Source: Candidatus Uhrbacteria bacterium
GTDB taxonomy: Bacteria > Patescibacteriota > Patescibacteriia > 2-12-FULL-60-25
Assembly (NCBI GenBank): GCA_014728435.1
Contig: WJLP01000039.1
Span: 1-9,269, forward strand
Direction of reading: 5' to 3'
Length of the DNA: 9,269 nt
In this document: in pieces, positions 1 through 5,770 of the stretch
Layout of the letters: every line of letters starts with the position of its first letter
How positions within the stretch are numbered: the first letter of the stretch is position 1
Made by a program: the position numbers and the translations under genes
Notes under the pieces: model-generated
The model's input: only the letters and a program-made list of their open reading frames with translations
What the model was told of the DNA's origin: nothing
Database searches by the model: none

Positions 1-207
1 GCAATCCTCGGTGCGCAAATTATCCATCACCTCTTTCCCACGATCAGATAGCTCACTCGGCACAAGTACAACCTGCACAATCCCCGAACGATCACGCATA
101 TCCAAAAAGATAATCTTGCCCATATCACGGCGTACGTTAACCCACCCCTTTATTACCACTTCTTCGCCTATTTTCCACGAAGTTTCTGTGTTCATTACTC
201 TATTCAT
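1..207 (-). CDS. aspS: Aspartyl-tRNA synthetase, N-terminal 69 codons (runs off the left edge)
   Basis: This is the start of a class IIb aminoacyl-tRNA synthetase, which charges tRNA-Asp (or Asp/Asn) in the cytoplasm. Only the N-terminal OB-fold anticodon-binding domain is present. It shows the family pattern KIGEEV, then GWVNVRRDMGKIIFLDMRD, then SGIVQVV, matching the AspRS consensus GWV-x-RRD-x-G-x-x-IFxDLRD-x-x-G-x-VQVV. The ATG at 207 is chosen because it leaves the short lead (MNRVMNTET) usual before the OB fold. In-frame ATGs at 195 and 240 are alternatives, and no start has a convincing Shine-Dalgarno. LysRS and AsnRS share this fold, but LysRS has a longer N-terminus and a clear AsnRS is encoded elsewhere in the window. 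The catalytic domain lies outside, so tRNA specificity cannot be checked. Confidence 0.85.
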   Translation of the reverse strand, partial: MNRVMNTETSWKIGEEVVIKGWVNVRRDMGKIIFLDMRDRSGIVQVVLVPSELSDRGKEVMDNLRTEDC

Positions 208-276
208 ATGCAACCCAGAATACCCAAAAAACTTGCCCATGGCAAGCTGATACACCTATTCTAACTCTTTGTAGTT

Positions 277-307
277 TCCGCCATAGGCGGATGCACCCTT
301 GGTGCAT
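277..307. repeat. Two adjacent perfect hairpins in the spacer before aspS
   Basis: Two stem-loops sit back to back and share one base. The first is TCCGCC-ATA-GGCGGA (277-291), the second ATGCACC-CTT-GGTGCAT (291-307). They lie 15 bases downstream of the stop of the small cysteine-rich gene and about 70 bases upstream of aspS. Neither is followed by a T-run on the minus strand, so a classical Rho-independent terminator is not supported. A REP-like intergenic repeat, an RNA-processing site or a leader structure for aspS are possible. The rest of 241-321 shows nothing recognisable. Confidence 0.6.
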
Positions 308-321
308 ATAGTTTACAATTT

Positions 322-618
322 CTAGTTTTCCGGAGGCACCGCCGGCCCGGGGTCGTCCGTAACATGCACGCACACTCCCTCACCCGTCTCTTGATTGGTA
401 ATTTCGCATTTATTGCCCGGCATACAGGGCAAACGTTTATCACCCCCGCAAAGCGCGCCCTCCGCTCCCAAACCGGCCTCCGGATTAACCGCAGGTGTTT
501 GAAACTCAACCTTGGACTGCTTCCGCGAAACATAATCGTACGCAAATAAACCCGCCGCTATCATTACCACGACAAATAATACAATTTTAATTATAGCTCT
601 CTTTTTATCTTCATTCAT
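322..618 (-). CDS. Small membrane-anchored four-cysteine protein, unknown function
   Basis: This encodes a 98-residue protein that I cannot assign to a named family. A short charged N-terminus (MNEDKKRA) precedes one hydrophobic helix at about residues 9-27. The rest is predicted to face outside: a Pro/Ala/Gly-rich linker (about 38-56), then a compact domain with cysteines 57, 65, 71 and 83 in the pattern LCGGDKRLPC, GNKC, GVCV. Four cysteines on the non-cytoplasmic side suggest two disulfides or a bound metal (inference). The C-terminus is acidic and Pro-rich. The start is well supported by an AAAGG Shine-Dalgarno 6 bases upstream. It lies 53 bases downstream of the propeller-like membrane protein and may be co-transcribed and act with it at the cell surface. 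Confidence 0.75.
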   Translation of the reverse strand: MNEDKKRAIIKIVLFVVVMIAAGLFAYDYVSRKQSKVEFQTPAVNPEAGLGAEGALCGGDKRLPCMPGNKCEITNQETGEGVCVHVTDDPGPAVPPEN

Positions 619-624
619 AACTAA

Positions 625-629
625 CCTTT
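625..629 (-). promoter_or_regulatory. Ribosome binding site of the small cysteine-rich gene
   Basis: AAAGG on the minus strand, 6 bases before the ATG at 618. It is one of only two clear Shine-Dalgarno sequences in the window, and it fixes the start of the 98-residue protein. Confidence 0.65.
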
Positions 630-671
630 AAGATACAAGATAAACAACAAAAAATAAAGACCTCTCAAAAA

Positions 672-1754
672 TTACTTTTCAAGCTTAACTTCGGGAAGAT
701 AAAACACCGCCCCTTCCTCCGCATCAAACAAACGCACCGGATCTTGGCCCTCCCGCCGATACTCAATTCCATCACCAGCCCTGCAAATCACTCCGTCTTT
801 AATCGCCAAAAGCGCCATACACTTGCCCATAGGCACGCGCCTTTTATCATCGCGCAAAACCATACTTTGATCGGCCAAAACGTAATAAATGCCCGACTCT
901 CCCAAAACATAATCTTGAATAACGAAATCAAGCTCCCTAACCTGCTCTGTCAATTCGCCTTCTAAACGCAAACTTTGGATAGACCCTGGAGCCGCCTTAT
1001 ATTCTTCACCGTCGTCCTCGCCAATATCACTCGTCACCCAATAAACCGTATTATCATAGATCCGATACTTCCAAGCTTCACTTTCAACAGGCGCGATGTA
1101 ATCCAAAACACCTCCCAAGCTCATGGTGAATACGGCTTTTGTGCCGGTCGCATCTCCCATGAAAACCACCTCTTCATTGTCCAACCAGCCGATTATTTCC
1201 AAATCCTGAATTACTTTGCCGTTCAAGCGCAGAATCCTCGTATCTTCCTCCGATCCGTAACTGATTATAAGCGGCTTAGAACCGTCCCTGCGCACCTCCT
1301 CCAATCGCATCTCCCTGCGCCCGTCAGGTGATCTGAACTTCGTGCTCGTCGCTATCCTAAAACCGTTCTTAAGCCAAGCCGCTTGACCGCTCATCATATC
1401 CGCGCCTTTAAACTGTGATAAAGGCTTGCCTAATAAATTCAAATCATCCGGCCATGCTAAATCCTTCGCAACATCGCCGTCCATCTTATATAGCTTTGCG
1501 CCGGTATGATCAACCGCCATCACAACAGGCTCAATCACCTCAGTTGTGGTCGCGGCATCGCCAAATTCTTCCGTCATCTCCGGCATCGTGTCCTTCGCCA
1601 ACAAACCCACCACTGCCACGCCCACGACTATAAAAAATGTCGCGAAAACCGCGACAACTCGCTTTAATACGGAATTCTCGGAGGCAACCTGCTTTCTCTC
1701 CACTTTTCCACTTTCCCTCTTCGATGCCTCTTTCTTCTCCTTTTTCTTGACCAT
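672..1754 (-). CDS. Single-pass membrane protein with propeller-like outer domain, unknown function
   Basis: This encodes 360 residues. The first 32 are very rich in Lys/Arg/Glu and probably cytoplasmic. One strong transmembrane helix follows at about 33-53 (VVAVFATFFIVVGVAVVGLLA), then an acidic linker with a Thr run (about 57-75). The remaining ~280 residues are beta-rich with recurring short strands, for example SPDGRREMRLEE (about 142-153), WLDNEEVVFMGD (about 190-201), YWVTSD and YYVLADQSMVLRDD. This resembles TolB/WD40-type propeller blades, though the blade count cannot be settled by eye. No catalytic motif is visible. A role as a surface or envelope binding protein is inference. It begins right after a terminator, with its own promoter, and precedes the four-cysteine protein. 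The ATG at 1754 has no Shine-Dalgarno. Confidence 0.8.
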   Translation of the reverse strand: MVKKKEKKEASKRESGKVERKQVASENSVLKRVVAVFATFFIVVGVAVVGLLAKDTMPEMTEEFGDAATTTEVIEPVVMAVDHTGAKLYKMDGDVAKDLAWPDDLNLLGKPLSQFKGADMMSGQAAWLKNGFRIATSTKFRSPDGRREMRLEEVRRDGSKPLIISYGSEEDTRILRLNGKVIQDLEIIGWLDNEEVVFMGDATGTKAVFTMSLGGVLDYIAPVESEAWKYRIYDNTVYWVTSDIGEDDGEEYKAAPGSIQSLRLEGELTEQVRELDFVIQDYVLGESGIYYVLADQSMVLRDDKRRVPMGKCMALLAIKDGVICRAGDGIEYRREGQDPVRLFDAEEGAVFYLPEVKLEK

Positions 1755-1763
1755 AACAATTAA

Positions 1764-1792
1764 ACTGTACTACTCAAACCGCACCATGACAA
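1764..1792 (-). promoter_or_regulatory. Promoter of the propeller-like membrane protein gene
   Basis: On the minus strand, TTGTCA (1792-1787, 5/6 to the -35 consensus), an exact 17-base spacer, then TACAGT (1769-1764, 4/6 to the -10 consensus). It lies directly after the terminator of the preceding gene. Only 9 bases separate the -10 box from the ATG at 1754, so the expected transcript would have a leader of about 3 bases. That fits the absence of a Shine-Dalgarno. Confidence 0.5.
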
Positions 1793-1803
1793 TACAATGT
1801 AAG

Positions 1804-1823
1804 AAAAAATCCCCTTTCGGGGA
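1804..1823 (-). terminator. Rho-independent terminator after the basic hypothetical gene
   Basis: On the minus strand, the stem TCCCC (1823-1819), GAAA tetraloop, GGGGA (1814-1810), then TTTTTT (1809-1804). It lies 9 bases after the TAA stop at 1833. It has all canonical parts: short GC stem, stable GNRA loop and T-tract. Confidence 0.85.
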
Positions 1824-1832
1824 CGTGAGAAA

Positions 1833-2852
1833 TTAGCGATAGCGTTGCGACCTTGGCGGGCGATTGCGGTAAGCCGGCTTGCCGCCTTTGACCCGGCGAT
1901 TGCGCTTCTTGTTGTACTCCGCCGGAGTCACAACGGCAAGCACCCGCAACACATCCCAATCTTCATCCAAATCCGCGACCACCATCACGTTTCTGGGACG
2001 CCACAATCCGGTTTTGGATCGTACAGCCTTCCTGCCGCGCGGCAATTCGTCTTTCAAGACTCTGCCTTCCTCAGCCATGCGCACGATGTCCTCCTCAATA
2101 TCAAAAATGGCTTTACGCGCCTGGCCGTCCAGCCACTCCACCCAGCTCATCAGCTTTAGCTTCTGGCCTTCGTCATCCAAAGCCTGCATGCGATTCTGCA
2201 ACTTCTCCAATTGCTTTGGAAAGCTCTTGCGTACCCTGTGCCTGCGCTTGGCTTTGCGCCATAACCGACGAATTTCTTGTTTGACGCCGCCCTTCTTTGT
2301 TTCCTTGCTCTGCATCTGGCGCATCATCTGCAGCAACTGCGACATATCCAAACGTTCATCACGATTCGACATCCTTGCAATCAACTGAGCGCGCCGCTTG
2401 TTGAGTACTTTATTGGGCCACCCTTTACGAATCGCCCTTTCCTCCAATCGCCTCAATTCCGAACCCGGATCTTCTATAGCAATCCGGGCCTCTTCAAGAC
2501 GATCCATCAAACAATGGTAGATAAGTGCCTCCACCGGGTCCCGATACCAGCCATGCGCGCTCATCTGTATACGCGCGTACTTGTACGAAACACGGCGAAA
2601 ATCCCTAATCATGTGCAATTGTTGCGGCCGCGGCTTAAGCTCCACGGCGCGCGCGGCAGCCTCTTCGATCCATTCGTGCTCCGGACGCACGAAATCCAAT
2701 CTCAACTGCCTTGGTTGTGCGACGCGCATCACCGGGCGAATTTGACGCGCTGTACCCGCCTCCTGCTTGGCAAAAGCCGCCTTATCCTCCTCTGCTCTAC
2801 TCTGCCGCTTTACAGCCGTATGATCTGAACGGAAGATGGGTCGTGCTGGCAT
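1833..2852 (-). CDS. Strongly basic helical protein, unknown function
   Basis: This encodes 339 residues that I do not recognise. The protein is rich in Arg, Lys, Glu and Gln, has no transmembrane segment or signal peptide, and is mostly predicted helix: about 115-165 and 185-275, including IRRLWRKAKRRHRVRKSF and LEKLQNRMQALDDEGQKLKL. A short more hydrophobic stretch (VMVVADLDEDWDVLRVLAVV) precedes a very basic, Pro/Arg-rich tail (about 315-339). Nucleic-acid or ribosome binding is a reasonable guess from charge only. The ATG at 2852 is preferred because AAAGGA lies 6 bases upstream. The 8-codon longer form would start at a TTG. It is monocistronic: terminator and possible promoter upstream, terminator downstream. 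By eye its GC content is higher than that of its neighbours, which may indicate different ancestry. Confidence 0.75.
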   Translation of the reverse strand: MPARPIFRSDHTAVKRQSRAEEDKAAFAKQEAGTARQIRPVMRVAQPRQLRLDFVRPEHEWIEEAAARAVELKPRPQQLHMIRDFRRVSYKYARIQMSAHGWYRDPVEALIYHCLMDRLEEARIAIEDPGSELRRLEERAIRKGWPNKVLNKRRAQLIARMSNRDERLDMSQLLQMMRQMQSKETKKGGVKQEIRRLWRKAKRRHRVRKSFPKQLEKLQNRMQALDDEGQKLKLMSWVEWLDGQARKAIFDIEEDIVRMAEEGRVLKDELPRGRKAVRSKTGLWRPRNVMVVADLDEDWDVLRVLAVVTPAEYNKKRNRRVKGGKPAYRNRPPRSQRYR

Positions 2853-2858
2853 GCCACA

Positions 2859-2864
2859 TCCTTT
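2859..2864 (-). promoter_or_regulatory. Ribosome binding site deciding the start of the basic hypothetical protein
   Basis: AAAGGA on the minus strand, 6 bases before the ATG at 2852. It lies inside the longer reading frame that begins with TTG at 2876, and so argues for the shorter form. Confidence 0.7.
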
Positions 2865-2901
2865 GTTGGAATTCAACGCTAACGTTTCAAAGAACGCCTC
2901 A

Positions 2902-2930
2902 AGTTAACCAACTATGATACCTAAAGTCAA
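2902..2930 (-). promoter_or_regulatory. Possible promoter of the basic hypothetical gene
   Basis: On the minus strand, TTGACT (2930-2925, 5/6 to the -35 consensus), a 17-base spacer and TTAACT (2907-2902, a weak 3/6 -10). TATCAT (2919-2914, 5/6) is a better -10 but lacks a good -35 at normal distance. The tandem 8-mer AGTTAATC x2 (2972-2957) lies just upstream and could be an operator. A promoter is expected here because the spacer begins with the asnS terminator. Confidence 0.35.
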
Positions 2931-2983
2931 ACTTTTGTCTGAACCACGATTCGCATGATTAACTGATTAACTAGATTATCAAT

Positions 2984-3016
2984 ATAAAAAAATCAACCCA
3001 TTAAAAATAGGATTGA
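2984..3016 (-). terminator. Rho-independent terminator of asnS
   Basis: On the minus strand, TCAATCC (3016-3010) pairs with GGGTTGA (2999-2993) over 7 bp with one G-U pair. The 10-base AT-rich loop contains a further ATT/AAT pairing. Seven T follow (2992-2986). It starts 20 bases after the asnS stop codon. Confidence 0.75.
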
Positions 3017-3035
3017 AATCTTTAAATCAAGTAAA

Positions 3036-4328
3036 TCAGGGTTCAAGACGGTTTATCATCCTCGGAAACGGAATCGTTTCGCGCACATGATGCAAACCGC
3101 AAATCCAAGCCACCAAGCGCTCCAAGCCGTAACCGAATCCGCTATGCGGCACACTGCCATACTTGCGCAAATCCAGATACCAACTAAATGCGTCCTCCGG
3201 TAAATTATACTCGCGGATACGCTTCAATAATTCATCATAATCATCCTCACGTTGCGACCCGCCAATAATCTCACCATAACCCTCGGGTGCCAAAAGATCC
3301 GCGCACAAGGCTCGCGTCGGATCTTCTGGGTCGCGCTTCATATAAAAAGCCTTCACCTCTGCCGGATACTTCTCAATAAAAATCGGCTTGTCATACATCT
3401 TGGTAAGCATAGTCTCATCATCAGCCCCCAAATCATCCATGTCACCAATATCACTTCCCTGCTCACGCAAAATCTTGATTGCCTCAGCATGCGTCATCCT
3501 TTCAAACGGTACCTGCACCTTTTTAAGCGGCTCAACATCTCTCTCTAGGATCTTAAGTTCTGCTTCACGATTTTCAAGTACTCTTTTTACGATGTAACTG
3601 ACCAATTCTTCCTGAATCTTCAAGTTCTCATCATGTTCCACAAATGCCATCTCCGCATCCATCATCCAAAACTCTGTTAAGTGTCTGCGAGTTTTAGATT
3701 TCTCTGCGCGAAACACTGGCCCAAAATCATAAACCCTGCCCAGCGATACAATCGCCGCTTCCAAATAAAGCTGGCCGGATTGCGACAAGTAAGCTTTGCG
3801 TTCTTCAAAGTAATCAATCTCAAAAAGCTCCGTCGTCCCCTCGCAAGCGCTCGGAGTCAAAATCGGCGAATCAAACTTTGTAAATCCATGCTCATGAAAG
3901 TAATCATAAGTAGCCGCGATGATCTCGTCTCGTACTCTTTGCACCGCCCACTGCGATGGAGCACGTAACCAAAGATGACGGTTATCGAGTAAAAAATCCG
4001 GCCCATGCTCTTTCTTGCCGATTGGATACTCCTCGGCTTTTTGAATCACCTCAAGCTTCGAAGCCTGCAACTCATAAACACCTTCTTGCTTTGGATGCTT
4101 GGTCACCTCACCCGTCACACTCAAAGATGATTCTTGAGTCACTTCAGTCGCAGCAGCCCAGCTCGACTCGTCCACGACAGATTGCACAACAACAGCCTGC
4201 ACAAAACCGGATCCATCACGGACCTGCAAAAACGCAATCTTGCCGCTCGAACGCACATTATACGCCCAGCCTTTTATTATTACTTCTTGTCCCACTAACT
4301 CTGGGAACTCAGAAATCATTTTCTGCAT
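3036..4328 (-). CDS. asnS: Asparaginyl-tRNA synthetase
   Basis: This class IIb enzyme joins asparagine to tRNA-Asn with ATP in the cytoplasm. It has 430 residues, normal for the compact Thermus/archaeal-type AsnRS. The N-terminal OB fold (about 14-95) carries VIIKGWAYNVRSSGKIAFLQVRDG and FVQAVVVQ. The linker EYPIGKKEHGPDFLLDNRHLWLR leads into the catalytic domain. Motif 2 is GPVFRAEKSKTRRHLTEFW (about 203-221), EGYGEIIGGSQRE lies in the active site, and motif 3 is GFGYGLER (397-404). The ending IPFPRMINRLEP is typical of AsnRS. The ATG at 4328 matches the usual N-terminus; the longer frame from TTG at 4367 would begin inside the -35 box. It has its own promoter and terminator. Its presence implies direct Asn-tRNA formation rather than obligate amidation. 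Confidence 0.95.
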   Translation of the reverse strand: MQKMISEFPELVGQEVIIKGWAYNVRSSGKIAFLQVRDGSGFVQAVVVQSVVDESSWAAATEVTQESSLSVTGEVTKHPKQEGVYELQASKLEVIQKAEEYPIGKKEHGPDFLLDNRHLWLRAPSQWAVQRVRDEIIAATYDYFHEHGFTKFDSPILTPSACEGTTELFEIDYFEERKAYLSQSGQLYLEAAIVSLGRVYDFGPVFRAEKSKTRRHLTEFWMMDAEMAFVEHDENLKIQEELVSYIVKRVLENREAELKILERDVEPLKKVQVPFERMTHAEAIKILREQGSDIGDMDDLGADDETMLTKMYDKPIFIEKYPAEVKAFYMKRDPEDPTRALCADLLAPEGYGEIIGGSQREDDYDELLKRIREYNLPEDAFSWYLDLRKYGSVPHSGFGYGLERLVAWICGLHHVRETIPFPRMINRLEP

Positions 4329-4338
4329 AATTGAGGCT

Positions 4339-4367
4339 ATTTTGGCGTAAAAACTAAAAAACGTCAA
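4339..4367 (-). promoter_or_regulatory. Promoter of asnS
   Basis: On the minus strand, TTGACG (4367-4362, 5/6), a 17-base spacer and CAAAAT (4344-4339, 4/6 to TATAAT). The -10 box ends 10 bases before the asnS ATG, predicting a leader of about 4 bases and no room for a Shine-Dalgarno. This is the same geometry as the promoter at 1764-1792. Confidence 0.5.
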
Positions 4368-4370
4368 TCT

Positions 4371-4402
4371 TCCGGGACGACCACATGGGGATCGTCCCTA
4401 CA
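4371..4402. repeat. GGGACGA hairpin repeat between recO and asnS
   Basis: The perfect 7-bp inverted repeat GGGACGA (4374-4380) / TCGTCCC (4392-4398) surrounds an 11-base centre that can add a CC/GG pairing. Flanking bases (GTAGGGACGATC on the minus strand) resemble the GTAGGG(A/G)CGA-type palindromic repeats scattered in many bacterial genomes, as far as I recall. The nearest T-run on the minus strand starts about 11 bases after the stem and lies in the asnS promoter, so termination of recO here is possible but weakly supported. Confidence 0.6.
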
Positions 4403-4436
4403 GATTTTTAAAAAAACCGATTTCATTAATCCGCTA

Positions 4437-5210
4437 CTAGCTATCGGCTACCAGCTTCGAGATTGATTGAAACCCATGCGGCTCGCGATCCAGCGGAGCA
4501 TGCTTGCAAATCTCCCTCGTCATCACCACAACCGTCTCAATCAAATCCACTTTTGCAGTGATGCGAAGCACATCAGCCAAAGATGCTGAGCGCAAGAATT
4601 GCAACAAGTTCATTGCATGCGCCGGCACTCTAATCAGCGCTTCAGAGACCTCGCCTCGGCAATCTAAACACACAACCGCATTGCGCTCCGGTGCATAAAA
4701 AACCTCTGTTGGACCTTGAGCCTCGCCACACATGGCGCAAGACTTAAAAAACGGCCCATAACCCAATAAATCCAGCAATCGGAGACTAACTGCCGAAAAC
4801 AATAATTGAGCCCTCAAAGGCGAAATTTCGGCCTTAATTTGGCTCGAAATACCCGATAGTTCCACCCAAAGCTTAAAAATGCGCTCATCTGCCACCCCCG
4901 GCTTTAATAGCTTTAAACACAGATCCGAAAAAGCCCCTGCCACAGCATATGCGCTCACACTAAAAAACCGTTTACTCTGCTTGCCGCGAACAGCCACAGC
5001 CAAATGGTCATAAGCTCTGCCCTTGGCAATCATCACATCCGCAAAGCTAAACGGCTCGAGCTGTGACGCTTGTTTCGCCGATATCTTCATGGCGCCACGC
5101 GCCACGGCAAGCAACAACCCGTGCTCTTTGCCATATAAAAAATACTGCCGATCCCACTCCCGAATCGACATCTTTTTCAACACCACAACTTGATCACGAA
5201 TGTAACCCAT
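4437..5210 (-). CDS. recO: DNA repair protein RecO
   Basis: RecO acts in RecF-pathway recombination: it binds SSB-coated single-stranded DNA with RecR, loads RecA and anneals complementary strands. The 257-residue length fits the family (about 240-260). An N-terminal OB fold (about 1-80) carries DQVVVLKKMSIREWDRQYFLYGKEHGLLLAVARGA, the usual GLLxxxARGA pattern. A helical domain follows (about 90-155, including LLDLLGYGPFFKSC). The zinc-finger cysteines are present: CAMC (158/161) and CLDC (181/184). The ATG at 5210 is the first codon of the OB fold and has no Shine-Dalgarno; heptamer repeats lie 6 bases upstream. It follows ruvX across a repeat-filled 105-bp spacer, so co-transcription is uncertain. 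Confidence 0.88.
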   Translation of the reverse strand: MGYIRDQVVVLKKMSIREWDRQYFLYGKEHGLLLAVARGAMKISAKQASQLEPFSFADVMIAKGRAYDHLAVAVRGKQSKRFFSVSAYAVAGAFSDLCLKLLKPGVADERIFKLWVELSGISSQIKAEISPLRAQLLFSAVSLRLLDLLGYGPFFKSCAMCGEAQGPTEVFYAPERNAVVCLDCRGEVSEALIRVPAHAMNLLQFLRSASLADVLRITAKVDLIETVVVMTREICKHAPLDREPHGFQSISKLVADS

Positions 5211-5216
5211 ATAATT

Positions 5217-5251
5217 AATGCCAAATTACGAATGCCAAATGCCAAATCTTT
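5217..5251. repeat. Heptamer array in front of recO (AATGCCA type)
   Basis: Five consecutive 7-base units on the plus strand: AATGCCA, AATTACG, AATGCCA, AATGCCA, AATCTTT. The period is exact, with substitutions but no indels. The array begins 6 bases upstream of the recO ATG. Its second half is the left arm of the inverted element at 5231-5317. Confidence 0.65.
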
Positions 5252-5317
5252 GGAATCCCTCCGGGATATTTATAATATATTAATGCCGAAGGACTCGTAT
5301 ATTTGGCATTTGGCATT
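5231..5317. repeat. 87-bp element with 17-bp perfect inverted ends filling the ruvX-recO spacer
   Basis: The left end (5231-5247) and right end (5301-5317) are perfect inverted complements, each made of two heptamers (AATGCCA on one side, TGGCATT on the other) plus three bases. Inside are a hairpin ATCCC-TCC-GGGAT (5255-5267), the palindrome TAATATATTA (5273-5282) and the segment CCGAAGGACTCG. The right end overlaps the ruvX stop by 2 bases. It has no coding capacity and no clear target-site duplication. It may be a MITE-like element, or two heptamer arrays facing each other across a hairpin. Confidence 0.6.
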
Positions 5318-5714
5318 ATTTAGTTTTATCCAAATAACTTTGCAACAATATAGCGGCCGCCACAGCATCATCTTCCGCTTTGGACCCGGACGCGTACAAC
5401 GAGTGTTGCGCTTCAGTAGTACTCATCATCTCATTCACCTCATCCACGGGAATATTGATTGACCTCAAATCCGAAATAAAAGTCCTCACCGCACCGGCTT
5501 GCGCAGATTCCTTCGATGGATCTCTGGTATCCATGGGAATGCCGATCACAACCCGCTCCACGCCTTCATTCTCCACCACCAACTTAATCTGCTTCACAAG
5601 CTCGCCATGCCCGTCATTATCCAAAATCATCCACGGACTCGCTATCCGTGTTTCAGTATCTCCCAAGGCAATACCAACTTTGCGCTCGCCATAATCAATT
5701 CCGAGTATTCTCAT
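5316..5714 (-). CDS. ruvX: RuvX/YqgF-type pre-16S rRNA nuclease (Holliday-junction resolvase-like)
   Basis: This encodes a 132-residue RNase H-fold protein, close to the family's ~138. YqgF processes the 5' end of 16S rRNA in E. coli, and a Holliday-junction role has been proposed. Visible signature: MRILGIDYGERKVGIALGD (catalytic D7), GVERVVIGIPMD (about 51-62), and the C-terminal DAVAAAILLQSYLD with D116. The middle acidic motif, normally DER(L/F)(T/S)(T/S), reads NEMMSTT here: E95 is kept, but the Asp before it is N94 and the Arg is M96. The ATG at 5714 is the family start. The open frame continues 63 codons upstream through palindromic repeats, but nothing in RuvX corresponds to that. A heptamer array lies 6 bases upstream, and GAGG within it is 12 bases from the ATG, too far for a good Shine-Dalgarno. 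Confidence 0.88.
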   Translation of the reverse strand: MRILGIDYGERKVGIALGDTETRIASPWMILDNDGHGELVKQIKLVVENEGVERVVIGIPMDTRDPSKESAQAGAVRTFISDLRSINIPVDEVNEMMSTTEAQHSLYASGSKAEDDAVAAAILLQSYLDKTK

Positions 5715-5720
5715 AAACTT

Positions 5721-5748
5721 ATCGTACCTCGTACGTCGTACATCGTAC
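5721..5748. repeat. Four-unit heptamer array before ruvX (GTACGAN)
   Basis: On the minus strand there are four perfect-period copies of GTACGAN, with N = T, C, G, T in order; only the seventh base varies. The array ends 6 bases before the ruvX ATG. The same unit occurs in the opposite orientation in the adk-map spacer. The TACGAT units resemble weak -10 boxes, so promoter activity cannot be excluded. Confidence 0.75.
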
Positions 5749-5770
5749 AAGAGTGAGTAAAAAAACCGAC

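Noticed and set aside
261..545. Alternative minus-strand 94-codon frame overlapping the small cysteine-rich gene
   Set aside because: It overlaps the frame with a proper Shine-Dalgarno, transmembrane helix and ordered cysteines; its own product is Arg/Cys-rich and patternless.
744..1331. Plus-strand frames over the propeller-like membrane gene
   Set aside because: Composition is rich in Asn, His, Ile and Pro, with no start signals, and they lie entirely within a better-supported gene on the other strand.
1845..2917. Long plus-strand open frames opposite the basic hypothetical gene (for example 2277-2828 and 1879-2388)
   Set aside because: They are antisense shadows of a GC-rich, Arg/Lys-rich gene that has its own Shine-Dalgarno and terminator. 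Their products are Cys/Ser/Leu-rich without any domain pattern.
2957..2972. Tandem GATTAACT x2 as another heptamer-like array
   Set aside because: The period is 8, not 7, there are only two copies, and it is not next to a stop codon. It is kept only as a possible operator near the promoter.
4329..4367. asnS starting at the TTG at 4367
   Set aside because: That start lies in the -35 box of the promoter and adds 13 residues absent from related AsnRS; the ATG at 4328 aligns with the usual N-terminus.
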